Below, piece after piece: positions 1 to 7,669 of a DNA stretch of 30,174 nt. The number at the start of each line of letters is the position of its first letter. Within the stretch, counting starts at the first letter, position 1. Both the position numbers and the translations under genes were made by a program. The DNA is from Alphaproteobacteria bacterium (lineage in GTDB: Bacteria; Pseudomonadota; Alphaproteobacteria; Rs-D84), in the NCBI GenBank assembly GCA_024402735.1, contig JAKSTE010000003.1:1-30174 (forward strand), given 5' to 3'. A model generated the notes under the pieces. The model saw only the letters and a program-made list of their open reading frames with translations. It was not told the DNA's origin and searched no databases.

Positions 1-1563
1 TTAGAAAGAGCTGTAAGACAATGGCCAAACGTCGTATTTCTTGTTAGAGAGAATATAACTTATTCTCAATTTATTGAAAAAGTTCGTGCTCGCGCAACAA
101 CTTTGCATAAATTAGGTGTTAAACCAGGAGATGTGGTTGGTGTTTTGTCTCATAATTTACCTGAGTTTCCATTAACATTATTTGCTATATGGTATCTTGG
201 TGGTATTGCTTTGTTACTAGATACAAATCTTACACCTTATGAATATGATAACATGACATCTATAGTAAATTGTAAGCTTGTTTGTGCTGAAAAATCTTTC
301 TTTTATAAAGCTAAAAAATTTAAGTTTTTTGATATAACACAAGCAGATGGTGATATAGATCTTGATCTTAGAGCTTATCCTTCAGAAGCTACAGATATAG
401 CTACGATGTCTTTTACTTCGGGCTCAACTGGAACACCTAAAGTTGTTCCTTTGACACACTTTAATTTGACAGAGACAGCTAACGCTTTAGAAGATATGTG
501 TGAGTATTATAATTCTGGAGAAATAATGTACGGCTTGTTGCCGTTGTATCATGTGTTTGGTTTTGCAACTGGAATTTTAGCTACCGTTCGTTATGGTGGT
601 GGGCTATTGTTACAACCAGTTATAAATCCAAAATATATATTGGATGATTTTAAAACATATAAACCACATGTTATACCTGCTGTTCCTCGTATTTGGGAAT
701 TGTTTAGAAACAAAATTATAGACAATATGAGACAGAAAGGATTGTGGCGTGTTGCTAGTTTTGTTTTAAAGAATCAAAAAACATTGGAAAGTATGGGACT
801 TGGATATTTTGTTCGAAAAATACAAGAACCTTTATTAGATGTGTTTGGTGGACGTGTAAAATTGTTAATTGCTGGTGGTGCAGCAACTAAACCAGAAGTT
901 GAAAATTTCTATATATCTTTAGGTTTAGGTTTTATACAAGGATACGGTTTAACAGAAACAGTTGGCCCTATTTGTATTTCTAAACCAACATCTAAAAGAT
1001 TAGCTTATTCTGTTGGTGGCCCAACATCTAACAACGAATGTGAAATTAGAGATAAAGACGAAAACGGAATAGGTGTTTTGTGGTTGCGCGGACATCAGGT
1101 GTTCAATGGGTATTTAAATGCTCCAAGTATTAATGCAGAATGTTTTGATGAAAAAGGCTTCTTTAATACAGGAGATTTGGCTTATTTGGATAAAAATGGA
1201 GAAATTCATTTTGCTGGACGTAAAAAACAAGTAATTGTTTTAGATTCTGGTAAAAATGTTTATCCAGATGAATTAGAAGCTCTATTTATGGAAATACCAG
1301 GTGTTAAAAATGTTGCTGTTTTTGAACATAAAGTAAAAAACAAAACAGTTACATATGCAGTGTTTTCTGTAGATAAAAAAATGACGATTGATACATTGGC
1401 TGATCATGTTGCCGAAGCGAATAAGAAGGTTGCGTCATATAAATGGGTGACACATTTTGCGATGACAACAGAAGATTTACCTATGACAAGTACACAAAAG
1501 GTAAAACATCATGTTGTTCGTCAGAATTTAACTGATGGAAAATATCCAGATAGAAAAGAATAA
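1..1563 (+). CDS. AMP-binding acyl-CoA (or acyl-ACP) synthetase, 5'-truncated by window
   Basis: This is an adenylate-forming enzyme that activates a carboxylic acid, most likely a fatty acid, through an acyl-AMP before transfer to CoA or ACP. The reading frame is open from the first base of the window, so the first internal ATG at 103 is not the true start and the N-terminus lies upstream. Visible motifs are the P-loop-like TSGSTGTPK (about 415-441), GYGLTE (about 943-960), the GDLAYLD and GRKKQVIV segments near the hinge, and a C-terminal TSTQKVKHH region holding the usual catalytic lysine. No membrane segment is evident. The gene ends at a bidirectional terminator shared with the convergent mnmE. 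Reduced bacteria often use such enzymes to recycle or scavenge fatty acids for phospholipids. That role, and the exact substrate, are inference. Confidence 0.85.
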   Translation, partial: LERAVRQWPNVVFLVRENITYSQFIEKVRARATTLHKLGVKPGDVVGVLSHNLPEFPLTLFAIWYLGGIALLLDTNLTPYEYDNMTSIVNCKLVCAEKSFFYKAKKFKFFDITQADGDIDLDLRAYPSEATDIATMSFTSGSTGTPKVVPLTHFNLTETANALEDMCEYYNSGEIMYGLLPLYHVFGFATGILATVRYGGGLLLQPVINPKYILDDFKTYKPHVIPAVPRIWELFRNKIIDNMRQKGLWRVASFVLKNQKTLESMGLGYFVRKIQEPLLDVFGGRVKLLIAGGAATKPEVENFYISLGLGFIQGYGLTETVGPICISKPTSKRLAYSVGGPTSNNECEIRDKDENGIGVLWLRGHQVFNGYLNAPSINAECFDEKGFFNTGDLAYLDKNGEIHFAGRKKQVIVLDSGKNVYPDELEALFMEIPGVKNVAVFEHKVKNKTVTYAVFSVDKKMTIDTLADHVAEANKKVASYKWVTHFAMTTEDLPMTSTQKVKHHVVRQNLTDGKYPDRKE

Positions 1564-1574
1564 TAAAAAGTATT

Positions 1575-1602
1575 AAAAAAGCCGGTAAAAGCCGGCTTTT
1601 TT
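1575..1602. terminator. Bidirectional intrinsic terminator
   Basis: Stem AAAAAGCCGG (1576-1585) pairs with CCGGCTTTTT (1592-1601) around the loop TAAAAG. A-tracts and T-tracts flank it on both sides. It sits between the convergent acyl-CoA synthetase and mnmE genes and can end transcription from both. The T-tract overlaps the mnmE stop codon. Confidence 0.85.
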
Positions 1603-2893
1603 ATTTACCTAAACACAACTGAGAAAATGTAGCGTCGGCTATTTCTTCTGTTGTAATGACACCTAATATTTTACCTATGTTTTCTGCAGCATGTCTTACA
1701 TGTTCTGAAAATATATCATAGTTTTTGTTTTGTGTATTTGTTGCTGTTTCTAATTCTTTAATAGTGTCTTGTAGTAAACCAAGTGTTCTAGCATTAACTG
1801 CTACTTGAGATTCTGTATTATCCATTAGTTGATGCATTTTTTCTTTTATTGCTTTTAACAAATTATCAAAACCATAATCATCTTTTACAGATGTATAAAT
1901 AACGTTTTTATTATTTTTATTTTTTAACAAATCAGATTTATTAACTATAGTTATTTCATTTTTATTGATAGATTCTGGTTCTGTGTTGTACACGTGTAAA
2001 ATAAGATCAGAATTTTTTATTTCATTATAAGTACGTTCTATACCTATTTTTTCAATTGTATCAGAAGCGTCTCTTAAACCAGCTGTGTCAGATAAGTTAA
2101 CTAAATATCCGTCGATATCTATTTGCATAGATACAACATCTCTTGTCGTGCCGGCTATATCAGAAATAATTGCTCTGTTTTGTCCAACAATTTTATTAAA
2201 AATAGATGATTTTCCAACATTAGTTTCTCCGACCAAAACAATATTAAATCCGTTTCGTATTGCAGAAACACCATTATATCCATTAATGGCTGTTTTTAAT
2301 TCATTTGTTAATAATTTGGTTTTTTCAATGATAGTATCTTCAATATTTTGCGGCAAATCATCTGAATCATAATCTAGTATAGCCGCAGAATAAGCTGATA
2401 TCTCTATCATTTTATTTCGCCATGTTGAATATATTTGTTCGTCTTGTCCTGTCATAGAACGTAATGCAGATTGTCGTTGTTTGTCTGTTTGTGCATTTAA
2501 TAAAGCAATCAAACCGTCTACATGGGTTAAATCTAATTTGTTATTTTCAAAAGCTCTTTTAGAAAATTCTCCACGCTCAGCTAATCGACAATTATTGTTT
2601 TGTAAAAATTCAAATATTTTATTAATTACGGCAGGAGCACCATGAGAATGTAATTCTATTATGTCTTCGCCTGTATAAGAGTTTGGTGCTTTAAAATATA
2701 TAGCGATACACTGATCTATTAAATCATTTTTATCTTTTAAATTTGTAAAATATGCGTATCTGGTTACTATTTCTTGCTTGTTTATAATTTTTTTAAAAAA
2801 ATCGGATAAATCGTTCCCACTAATCCGTATTACTGCAACGCCGGATTTTCCAGCGCCACTAGATAATGCAAAAATAGTATCTTGTTCAATCAT
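1601..2893 (-). CDS. mnmE: tRNA uridine-5-carboxymethylaminomethyl modification GTPase MnmE
   Basis: MnmE acts with MnmG to place the cmnm5 group on wobble U34 of certain tRNAs. The 430-residue protein begins with the N-terminal tetrahydrofolate-binding domain (MIEQDTIFALSSGAGKSGVA). It then has a helical domain with an inserted G domain carrying GETNVGKSS (P-loop, about residue 220), DIAGTTRD, DTAGL and NKSD. The C-terminus ends in CLGK, keeping the conserved cysteine of the usual C(I/L)GK tail. The length is close to the family norm. It starts one base after the ruvA stop codon, so the two are surely co-transcribed. Confidence 0.96.
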   Translation of the reverse strand: MIEQDTIFALSSGAGKSGVAVIRISGNDLSDFFKKIINKQEIVTRYAYFTNLKDKNDLIDQCIAIYFKAPNSYTGEDIIELHSHGAPAVINKIFEFLQNNNCRLAERGEFSKRAFENNKLDLTHVDGLIALLNAQTDKQRQSALRSMTGQDEQIYSTWRNKMIEISAYSAAILDYDSDDLPQNIEDTIIEKTKLLTNELKTAINGYNGVSAIRNGFNIVLVGETNVGKSSIFNKIVGQNRAIISDIAGTTRDVVSMQIDIDGYLVNLSDTAGLRDASDTIEKIGIERTYNEIKNSDLILHVYNTEPESINKNEITIVNKSDLLKNKNNKNVIYTSVKDDYGFDNLLKAIKEKMHQLMDNTESQVAVNARTLGLLQDTIKELETATNTQNKNYDIFSEHVRHAAENIGKILGVITTEEIADATFSQLCLGK

Positions 2894-2894
2894 A

Positions 2895-3461
2895 TTATTT
2901 ATTAGAAATTTCTTTTAATGCTAATGGAACTAATTTTGAGATGTCTAAATCAGGATTATTAGCAACAAGATGTTGTGCTATATCTATAATATCCATACGG
3001 TGATATCCTAAGGATTCTAATGCTGTTAATAAATCTGGTAATACACCGTTTGTAGAACAGAAATCAAGGTTGTTTCCGCCCATTTTGTTTTTTAATTCCA
3101 CAATGATTTTTTCTGCTACTTTCTTACCAACACCAGGGGTTGTGGCTATTGTTTTTGCATCTCCGGTAGCTATAGCAGACATTAATGTGTCTGTTTTTAT
3201 GGTAGACATTATTGAAAGTGCGACTTTAGGTCCTACACCAGAAACACTAGTTAGTTGATTAAACAATGTTTGACCAGCCATTGTTGTAAAACCAAACAAA
3301 CGTATAGAGTCTTCTCTTACTACGGTTTCTATCCATAATGATACAGTAGAGTTATGATTTAGATATTCTGGTGTATAAACCTTGTATCCAACTTGGCCTG
3401 CCATGATGATAACATAGCCATCGCCAATATAATCAACAACTCCTTGCAATTTTCCAATCAT
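2895..3461 (-). CDS. ruvA: Holliday junction branch-migration subunit RuvA
   Basis: RuvA binds four-way DNA junctions as a tetramer and loads the RuvB motor. The 188-residue protein has the N-terminal OB fold (MIGKLQGVVDYIGDGYVII), two helix-hairpin-helix motifs (VSGVGPKVALSIM and TPGVGKKVAEKII), and a C-terminal domain III (about residues 140-188) of the kind that contacts RuvB. An AAGGA ribosome binding site precedes the ATG. It is the first gene of a ruvA-mnmE unit. ruvC lies separately at 6260 on the other strand, and ruvB is not in the window. Confidence 0.95.
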   Translation of the reverse strand: MIGKLQGVVDYIGDGYVIIMAGQVGYKVYTPEYLNHNSTVSLWIETVVREDSIRLFGFTTMAGQTLFNQLTSVSGVGPKVALSIMSTIKTDTLMSAIATGDAKTIATTPGVGKKVAEKIIVELKNKMGGNNLDFCSTNGVLPDLLTALESLGYHRMDIIDIAQHLVANNPDLDISKLVPLALKEISNK

Positions 3462-3511
3462 TTGTTATCCTTTGTTGGTAATTCTAATCTAATTAAATTA
3501 AAAGGTCAAAT

Positions 3512-4228
3512 ATGAGTGGACACAGTAAATGGCATAATATACAGCATAAAAAAGGTTTAGTAGATGCCGCACGTAGTGGTTTGTTTACAAAACTGGCTCG
3601 TGAAATCACAATGGCAGCAAAATTAGGTGACTCAAATCCGGATAATAACCCAAGATTGCGTTTGGCTATTTTGCAAGCCCGTAAAAATTCAATGCCAAAT
3701 GACAATATTAAACGTGCAATAGAAAAAGCATCTGGTGCAAATACAGATAACTTTGTTGCTGTTCGTTATGAAGGATATGGTCCAAATGCAGTTCCTGTTA
3801 TTGTTGAAGCATTAACAGATAATCCTCGTAGAACGGTTCCAGAAGTTCGTAATATTTTTGCTAAAAATGGTGGAAATATGGGAGAAGAGGGTTCTGTTGT
3901 GTTTATGTTTACGCATGTAGGACAGATAATGTATCCTTCTTCTATAGGTAAAACAGAAGACGAAATGATGGAAATAATCATGGAGTTAGATGCTGATAAT
4001 TTAGAAACTTCTGAAGAAGGTTTTATTATAACAACTAAAACAGATAACTTTATGACAATCCAAAAAGCATTATCAGATAAATTAGGCGAACCAGAAAGTG
4101 CCGAATTAACATGGATACCAAATATGCCGGTTGATTTAGATGATGAAGCTTATGAAAAATTAGAAAAATTAGTAGATGCTTTAGAAGATAATGATGACGT
4201 TCAAAAGGTCTTCACAGCAGCTGCATAA
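3512..4228 (+). CDS. yebC: YebC/PmpR-TACO1 family protein
   Basis: YebC family proteins have been described as DNA-binding regulators and, for several members including mitochondrial TACO1, as translation factors that relieve ribosome stalling. The 238-residue protein starts with the family signature MSGHSKWHNIQHKK and continues through NPRLRLAILQARKNSMPNDN. It then has the acidic central domain (FAKNGGNMGEEGSVVFMF) and ends near the normal family length. An AAAGG ribosome binding site lies 6 bases before the ATG. It is divergent from ruvA with about 50 bases between them, matching the common yebC-ruv neighbourhood of proteobacteria. Confidence 0.95.
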   Translation: MSGHSKWHNIQHKKGLVDAARSGLFTKLAREITMAAKLGDSNPDNNPRLRLAILQARKNSMPNDNIKRAIEKASGANTDNFVAVRYEGYGPNAVPVIVEALTDNPRRTVPEVRNIFAKNGGNMGEEGSVVFMFTHVGQIMYPSSIGKTEDEMMEIIMELDADNLETSEEGFIITTKTDNFMTIQKALSDKLGEPESAELTWIPNMPVDLDDEAYEKLEKLVDALEDNDDVQKVFTAAA

Positions 4229-4245
4229 TTTGCTTTTTTGATATA

Positions 4246-4275
4246 AAAAAACACCGGTATTTACCGGTGTTTTTA
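4246..4275. terminator. Bidirectional intrinsic terminator
   Basis: The arms AAAAACACCGG and CCGGTGTTTTT close a TATTTA loop, with A and T tracts on the two outer sides. It lies between the convergent yebC and secB genes and should serve both. Confidence 0.88.
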
Positions 4276-4288
4276 TTTGATTTTTTTA

Positions 4289-4750
4289 TTATTGATTTGC
4301 TGCAGGTTGTTCAGCGTTTTTTGCCTGATTTTGTCTTTGTTCATACAATGCTGCAAAGTCAATATTTTGCATTGTAAATGCAGGAAAACCTGATTCAGAT
4401 GTTAATCTTGTAACCATAGCGCGTACAGCTGGGAATAACAAAGTAGGTACATCTATTAATAATAAACGTTTTTTTGCTTCTTCGTCTTTCTCTTCACATT
4501 GAACAAGACCAGAATATGTAGATTCAATTAAGAATATTGATTTTTCGTCTTTATCCAATTTTGAATGTACTTTTGTTATCAAATCTACCATAAACAAATT
4601 GTTTTCTGCGCCTTTGATGTTGATATCAAAATTCATTTCGATTTTTGCTTGTCCGCCATCTTTATCTTGTTTGAAGAATAATTCTGGTACATTAGGGCTT
4701 TCAAAAGAGATGTCTTTTAGAAACTGTGAAATAATATTAAACTTAGGCAT
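4289..4750 (-). CDS. secB: Protein-export chaperone SecB
   Basis: SecB keeps secretory preproteins unfolded and hands them to SecA. The 153-residue protein shows the family pattern: an N-terminal strand followed by LKDISFESPNVPELF, the central acidic strands, then the conserved LLFPAVRAMVTRLTSESGFP helix region and a short Gln/Asn/Ala-rich tail. Length and order match typical SecB. An AGGAG ribosome binding site precedes the ATG. It is divergent from mltA, and secB near mltA is a common alphaproteobacterial arrangement. The Tim44-like gene often found between them is missing here. Confidence 0.95.
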   Translation of the reverse strand: MPKFNIISQFLKDISFESPNVPELFFKQDKDGGQAKIEMNFDINIKGAENNLFMVDLITKVHSKLDKDEKSIFLIESTYSGLVQCEEKDEEAKKRLLLIDVPTLLFPAVRAMVTRLTSESGFPAFTMQNIDFAALYEQRQNQAKNAEQPAANQ

Positions 4751-4830
4751 TCAGTTGCTCCTTTTTTTATCTTAAGTTTTATGATAATATAGCATCATAG
4801 ATGATGTTTTACAAGGGGGAGTGTGTCAAA

Positions 4831-5928
4831 ATGTTAAGTTTTAAAAATTTTGGAACATATATATCTGGCTTGTTGTTGGTTTTTGCTATGGCCGGTTGTG
4901 ATTTATCAACGCCGACACATGTGGGAGATAACTCTAAAATACCATCTAATTTGCGTGCTGTTTCATACTCTTCTTTGCCTGATTGGTACAACGATGATGT
5001 AAGATATGCTTTGCAGGCTTTTAGAAATACATGTAAAGCTAAAATACAATATTCAGGTTCTGTTATACCGGATCAAGAATTGTTAAGAGAAAAATGTTCT
5101 ATGTTACCAAGTGCTTCGGCTGATGTCGCTACAATAAGGGCTTGGTTTGAATCTCATTTTCAACCATATCAGATATATAATGATAAAGGTGGTAACACTG
5201 GAACATACACAGGGTATTATTCTCCTGTAATAAATGGTTGTAGACAACAAACTAATGTGTGTAATGAGCCTATAATGGGGGTTCCTACTAATGGAACAAA
5301 TTATAAAGGTGTCTCTAAAAGACAAATAGTTAGCAATAAAATAGGAAGAGTTTTATATTGGGCAAATATTGTGGATGTGCAAAATCTACAGATACAAGGT
5401 AGTGGTTTGTTGAAATTAGAAGATGGTACAAGTGTTAAATTAAATTTTGCTGCTGTTAATGATATGCCTTTTAAATCTATAGGTACTCAATTACAAGAAA
5501 AAGGTATAAAACCAGAAGGAGGATATTCTGCTGATGCTGTTTGGAAGCATTTAAAAAAGAATCCAACTTTAGCAAAAGAGGTAATTTATAATAACCCACG
5601 TTATGTGTATTTTTATGAAACACCACAACAAAGCGTTGTTGGTAAACTAGGTACACCTCTATCTAAAATTAGAAGCATAGCGATGGATGATTCTTTGTAT
5701 ACATTAGGTTTGCCCGTATACATAAATACTAACTTACCAAATGGTCAGAAATTTAATCGTTTGATGATAGCTCAAGATACAGGTGGTGCTATCAAAGGTT
5801 GGATACGTGCTGATATATTCTTTGGTTCTGGTGATGAGGCGTATCAAATTGCTCATGGTCAGCATTCACAAGGTAAAATGTTTATACTAATGCCAAAAGA
5901 GTATAACTATGTTAAACCAACCAAATAG
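4831..5928 (+). CDS. mltA: Membrane-bound lytic murein transglycosylase A (MltA), lipoprotein
   Basis: MltA cleaves peptidoglycan glycan strands, leaving 1,6-anhydro-muramyl ends, while anchored to the outer membrane. The start at 4831 is chosen because a strong GGGGGAG site lies just upstream and because it gives a clean signal peptide ending in a lipobox-like MAGC. An in-frame ATG at 4801 would lie upstream of that site. The protein has the MltA domain (YTGYYSPVINGC) and a C-terminal 3D (double-psi barrel) domain with AQDTGGAIKG and a GSGDEAY segment; the family's catalytic aspartate lies in this domain. It overlaps dciA by 20 bases, pointing to translational coupling. Confidence 0.92.
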   Translation: MLSFKNFGTYISGLLLVFAMAGCDLSTPTHVGDNSKIPSNLRAVSYSSLPDWYNDDVRYALQAFRNTCKAKIQYSGSVIPDQELLREKCSMLPSASADVATIRAWFESHFQPYQIYNDKGGNTGTYTGYYSPVINGCRQQTNVCNEPIMGVPTNGTNYKGVSKRQIVSNKIGRVLYWANIVDVQNLQIQGSGLLKLEDGTSVKLNFAAVNDMPFKSIGTQLQEKGIKPEGGYSADAVWKHLKKNPTLAKEVIYNNPRYVYFYETPQQSVVGKLGTPLSKIRSIAMDDSLYTLGLPVYINTNLPNGQKFNRLMIAQDTGGAIKGWIRADIFFGSGDEAYQIAHGQHSQGKMFILMPKEYNYVKPTK

Positions 5929-6250
5929 TATAAAAACTAAATTAGCAGATAGAGCTTCAAGACCACAGACGGTGGCTTCTGTTTTTGGTGGAATATTACA
6001 AACGTTCGGAATAAATGTATCTTGTACAGATATTGTTAATAATTGGGCGAAAATAGTAGGAACAGATATATCTAATATTTCAAAAGTTCTTTCTGTTAAG
6101 AATACTAAAAATAAAAAAGTAAACGTGGTTTTGCGTCCGTTAAACCCAGCTTTAGCTTTAGAATTATCTTATAAGTTAGAAGAGTGCACAAATAAAATAA
6201 ACGCATATTATGGTAAGAATATAGTTAACAAAATAATAATAAAAAAATAA
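5909..6250 (+). CDS. dciA: DciA-like protein (DUF721), probable replicative helicase loader
   Basis: The 113-residue protein fits the DUF721/DciA family. Residues 20-70 form the conserved core with FGGILQTFGI, NNWAKIVGTDIS and a KKVNVVLRPLNPALALEL strand-helix segment. In bacteria lacking DnaC or DnaI, DciA assists loading of the DnaB helicase; for this protein that is inferred from family membership. The start codon lies inside the last codons of mltA, preceded by AAAAGAG, and ruvC follows after 9 bases. mltA, dciA and ruvC therefore look like one operon. Confidence 0.8.
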   Translation: MLNQPNSIKTKLADRASRPQTVASVFGGILQTFGINVSCTDIVNNWAKIVGTDISNISKVLSVKNTKNKKVNVVLRPLNPALALELSYKLEECTNKINAYYGKNIVNKIIIKK

Positions 6251-6259
6251 GAAGATAAT

Positions 6260-6739
6260 ATGAAACGTATTATTGGTATAGATCCTGGTTTATTACATAC
6301 TGGTTGGTCAATAATAGATGTTGTTGGTTCTCAACAAAAATATGTGGCCAGTGGTGTAATTTTGCCTCCAACAAAAATACCTTTTTCAGAAAGATTGGCT
6401 TTCATTTTTAATCATGTTTCAGAATTGTGTGAAAAATTCGCACCAAATGAATGTAGTATAGAAGTTATATTTGTTAATAAAAATGCTAAAACAACGTTGT
6501 TGTTGGGGCAGGCTAGAGCGGCAGCAATAACAGCTGTTGCTGTAAAAAATATTCCTGTTTATGAATATGAACCAAATAAAATAAAAAAAGCTCTAACGTC
6601 TGCTGGACATGCTGATAAAGATCAAATATATAAAATGTTACAAATTTTGTTGCCGACAGCCAAACCAAAAACTCCAGATGAAAGCGATGCTATAGCTATA
6701 GCATTAACTCATGCAAATATGTCTTTGGTTTTAAATTAA
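6260..6739 (+). CDS. ruvC: Crossover junction endodeoxyribonuclease RuvC
   Basis: RuvC resolves Holliday junctions by paired nicking. All four acidic active-site positions can be seen: D in GIDPGLLHTGW near the N-terminus, E in SIEVIFVNKNAKT, and the two aspartates near the C-terminus, one in the PDESD segment and one just after it (DAIAIALTHA). The 159-residue length is normal. An AAGAAG ribosome binding site precedes the ATG. The stop codon directly abuts the stop codon of the convergent downstream gene, with no base between. RuvC stands apart from ruvA here. Confidence 0.95.
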   Translation: MKRIIGIDPGLLHTGWSIIDVVGSQQKYVASGVILPPTKIPFSERLAFIFNHVSELCEKFAPNECSIEVIFVNKNAKTTLLLGQARAAAITAVAVKNIPVYEYEPNKIKKALTSAGHADKDQIYKMLQILLPTAKPKTPDESDAIAIALTHANMSLVLN

Positions 6740-7318
6740 CTAGAAATTTCTGACTAAATTTAATCCGTAAAAAGCATAGGATTCATTCTGTGGTGCGGTA
6801 TTTCCGTTTGAAAAATGTTGTAAGTACAATTCTAACGCAAATTCATCATTTATGTTGTAACCAAATGTTACTTTAAACTGAAATAGAAATTTAGAACCTA
6901 TACGGTTGTTTTGTTTTGTTTGAAAGCCGGCGCCCGCGCCAACGGCCATGTAAAAATCATCACTTCTTAGTAGTGCTATATCTTCTGTTATATATCCCAT
7001 GGGAATAGAGTATTCGTTCCAATCCCATCCGTCTAAACTTGCTAGTCCAACAGTTTGTGATACGTTCAAAGAACGTCTAGCAGGAATACGAAAGAAGGTT
7101 GTTGGTTGAGAATATTGCATACTTAGTATGTAAAAAGGAACGGGGTGTACAGGTGGTGGGACTATTAAACCTGTATCAAATCCTTGACCTATTCCTACAG
7201 CAAATTGATTTTTATAATCTCCCATAAAAGGATCTTTTTCTGGAAGCAAAAATAACTCTGCAGAAGCATTTGTTGCTATTAGTACAGTGGATAATAAAGA
7301 TAATATTATTTTTTTCAA
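6740..7318 (-). CDS. PagL-like lipid A 3-O-deacylase / acyloxyacyl hydrolase-like outer-membrane protein
   Basis: The 192-residue protein has a cleavable signal peptide (ending around NASA-E) and alternating beta-strand character, and ends in a terminal phenylalanine as outer-membrane barrels do. Near the C-terminus it carries LQHFSNGNT (His168, Ser170, Asn171), matching the H-x-S-N motif of PagL-type lipid A deacylases, with Glu179 a possible third catalytic residue. PagL removes the 3-O acyl chain of lipid A. The start codon is TTG, supported by an AGAGAG ribosome binding site and by the signal peptide MKKIILSL beginning there. Its own promoter is visible upstream. If not a deacylase, it is another small 8-strand barrel. 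Confidence 0.65.
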   Translation of the reverse strand: MKKIILSLLSTVLIATNASAELFLLPEKDPFMGDYKNQFAVGIGQGFDTGLIVPPPVHPVPFYILSMQYSQPTTFFRIPARRSLNVSQTVGLASLDGWDWNEYSIPMGYITEDIALLRSDDFYMAVGAGAGFQTKQNNRIGSKFLFQFKVTFGYNINDEFALELYLQHFSNGNTAPQNESYAFYGLNLVRNF

Positions 7319-7339
7319 AATTCTCTCTTCTAAACCAAT

Positions 7340-7368
7340 AGTATATCATACAAAATGCTTGTTTCCAA
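7340..7368 (-). promoter_or_regulatory. Sigma-70-type promoter for the PagL-like gene
   Basis: On the minus strand, TTGGAA (7368-7363) and TATACT (7345-7340) are separated by 17 bases. Transcription would start about 15 bases before the TTG start codon, keeping the AGAGAG ribosome binding site in the mRNA. Confidence 0.7.
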
Positions 7369-7402
7369 ATAGGTTACAGAGATTAGGGATATATTCTTTT
7401 AT

Positions 7403-7430
7403 TTGCTTTTTTGTTTTTTGTTGTTATAAT
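7403..7430 (+). promoter_or_regulatory. Promoter of the CAT-anticodon tRNA gene
   Basis: TTGCTT (7403-7408) and TATAAT (7425-7430) are spaced by 16 bases. The tRNA starts 12 bases after the -10 box, so the precursor would have only a very short 5' leader. Confidence 0.75.
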
Positions 7431-7442
7431 GCCTATGCTTTT

Positions 7443-7517
7443 GGCGGCGTAGCTCAGTGGTAGAGCACAGGAATCATAATCCTTTGGTCAGGGGTCCGAA
7501 TCCCTTCGCCGCTACCA
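7443..7517 (+). tRNA. tRNA with CAT anticodon (elongator Met or Ile2)
   Basis: The 75-nt gene folds as a cloverleaf with encoded CCA. The acceptor arms are GGCGGCG and CGCCGCT (first pair G-U), the D arm is GCTC/GAGC, the anticodon loop is ATCATAA, and the T stem is AGGGG/CCCTT. The anticodon stem lacks the three G-C pairs of initiator tRNA, so it is an elongator Met or a lysidine-type Ile2 tRNA, which cannot be separated from sequence alone. Oddities are C instead of T at T-loop position 55 (loop TCCGAAT), A at position 32, and a C-U mismatch at 27-43. It has its own promoter and terminator. Confidence 0.88.
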
Positions 7518-7524
7518 GAAATAT

Positions 7525-7553
7525 AGGTCTAGAAATAGACCTTTTATTTTTTT
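7525..7553 (+). terminator. Intrinsic terminator after the CAT tRNA
   Basis: The stem AGGTCT/AGACCT closes the loop AGAAAT and is followed by a long T-rich run (TTTTATTTTTTT). It ends the single-tRNA transcript. Confidence 0.8.
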
Positions 7554-7557
7554 GTGT

Positions 7558-7585
7558 TTGATTTTTTAGGTGTGATATATATAAT
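7558..7585 (+). promoter_or_regulatory. Promoter of tRNA-Thr
   Basis: TTGATT (7558-7563) and TATAAT (7580-7585) are separated by 16 bases, with the mature tRNA beginning 10 bases after the -10 box. Confidence 0.72.
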
Positions 7586-7595
7586 ATTTTTGTTC

Positions 7596-7669
7596 GCCCT
7601 AATAGTATAATGGTAGAACACGTCCTTGGTAAGGACGAGGCACAAGTCCGATTCTTGTTTAGGGCACCA
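7596..7669 (+). tRNA. tRNA-Thr (GGT anticodon)
   Basis: The 74-nt gene has acceptor arms GCCCTAA/TTAGGGC, anticodon stem CGTCC/GGACG with loop TTGGTAA (anticodon GGT), T stem ACAAG/CTTGT, discriminator A and encoded CCA. The threonine identity elements G1-C72, C2-G71, G35 and U36 are present. The D arm (GTAT-AATGGTA-GAAC) resembles that of some glycine tRNAs and has an A-A mismatch. As in the upstream tRNA, T-loop position 55 is C (loop TCCGATT) instead of T. No clear GC-rich terminator follows. Confidence 0.88.

Noticed and set aside
4801..4830. Upstream ATG of mltA
   Set aside because: The strong GGGGGAG site lies between it and the ATG at 4831, and the signal peptide is normal from 4831.
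7443..7517. Initiator tRNA-fMet because of the weak G1-U72 pair
   Set aside because: The three consecutive G-C pairs at the base of the anticodon loop and the A11-U24 pair of initiators are missing.
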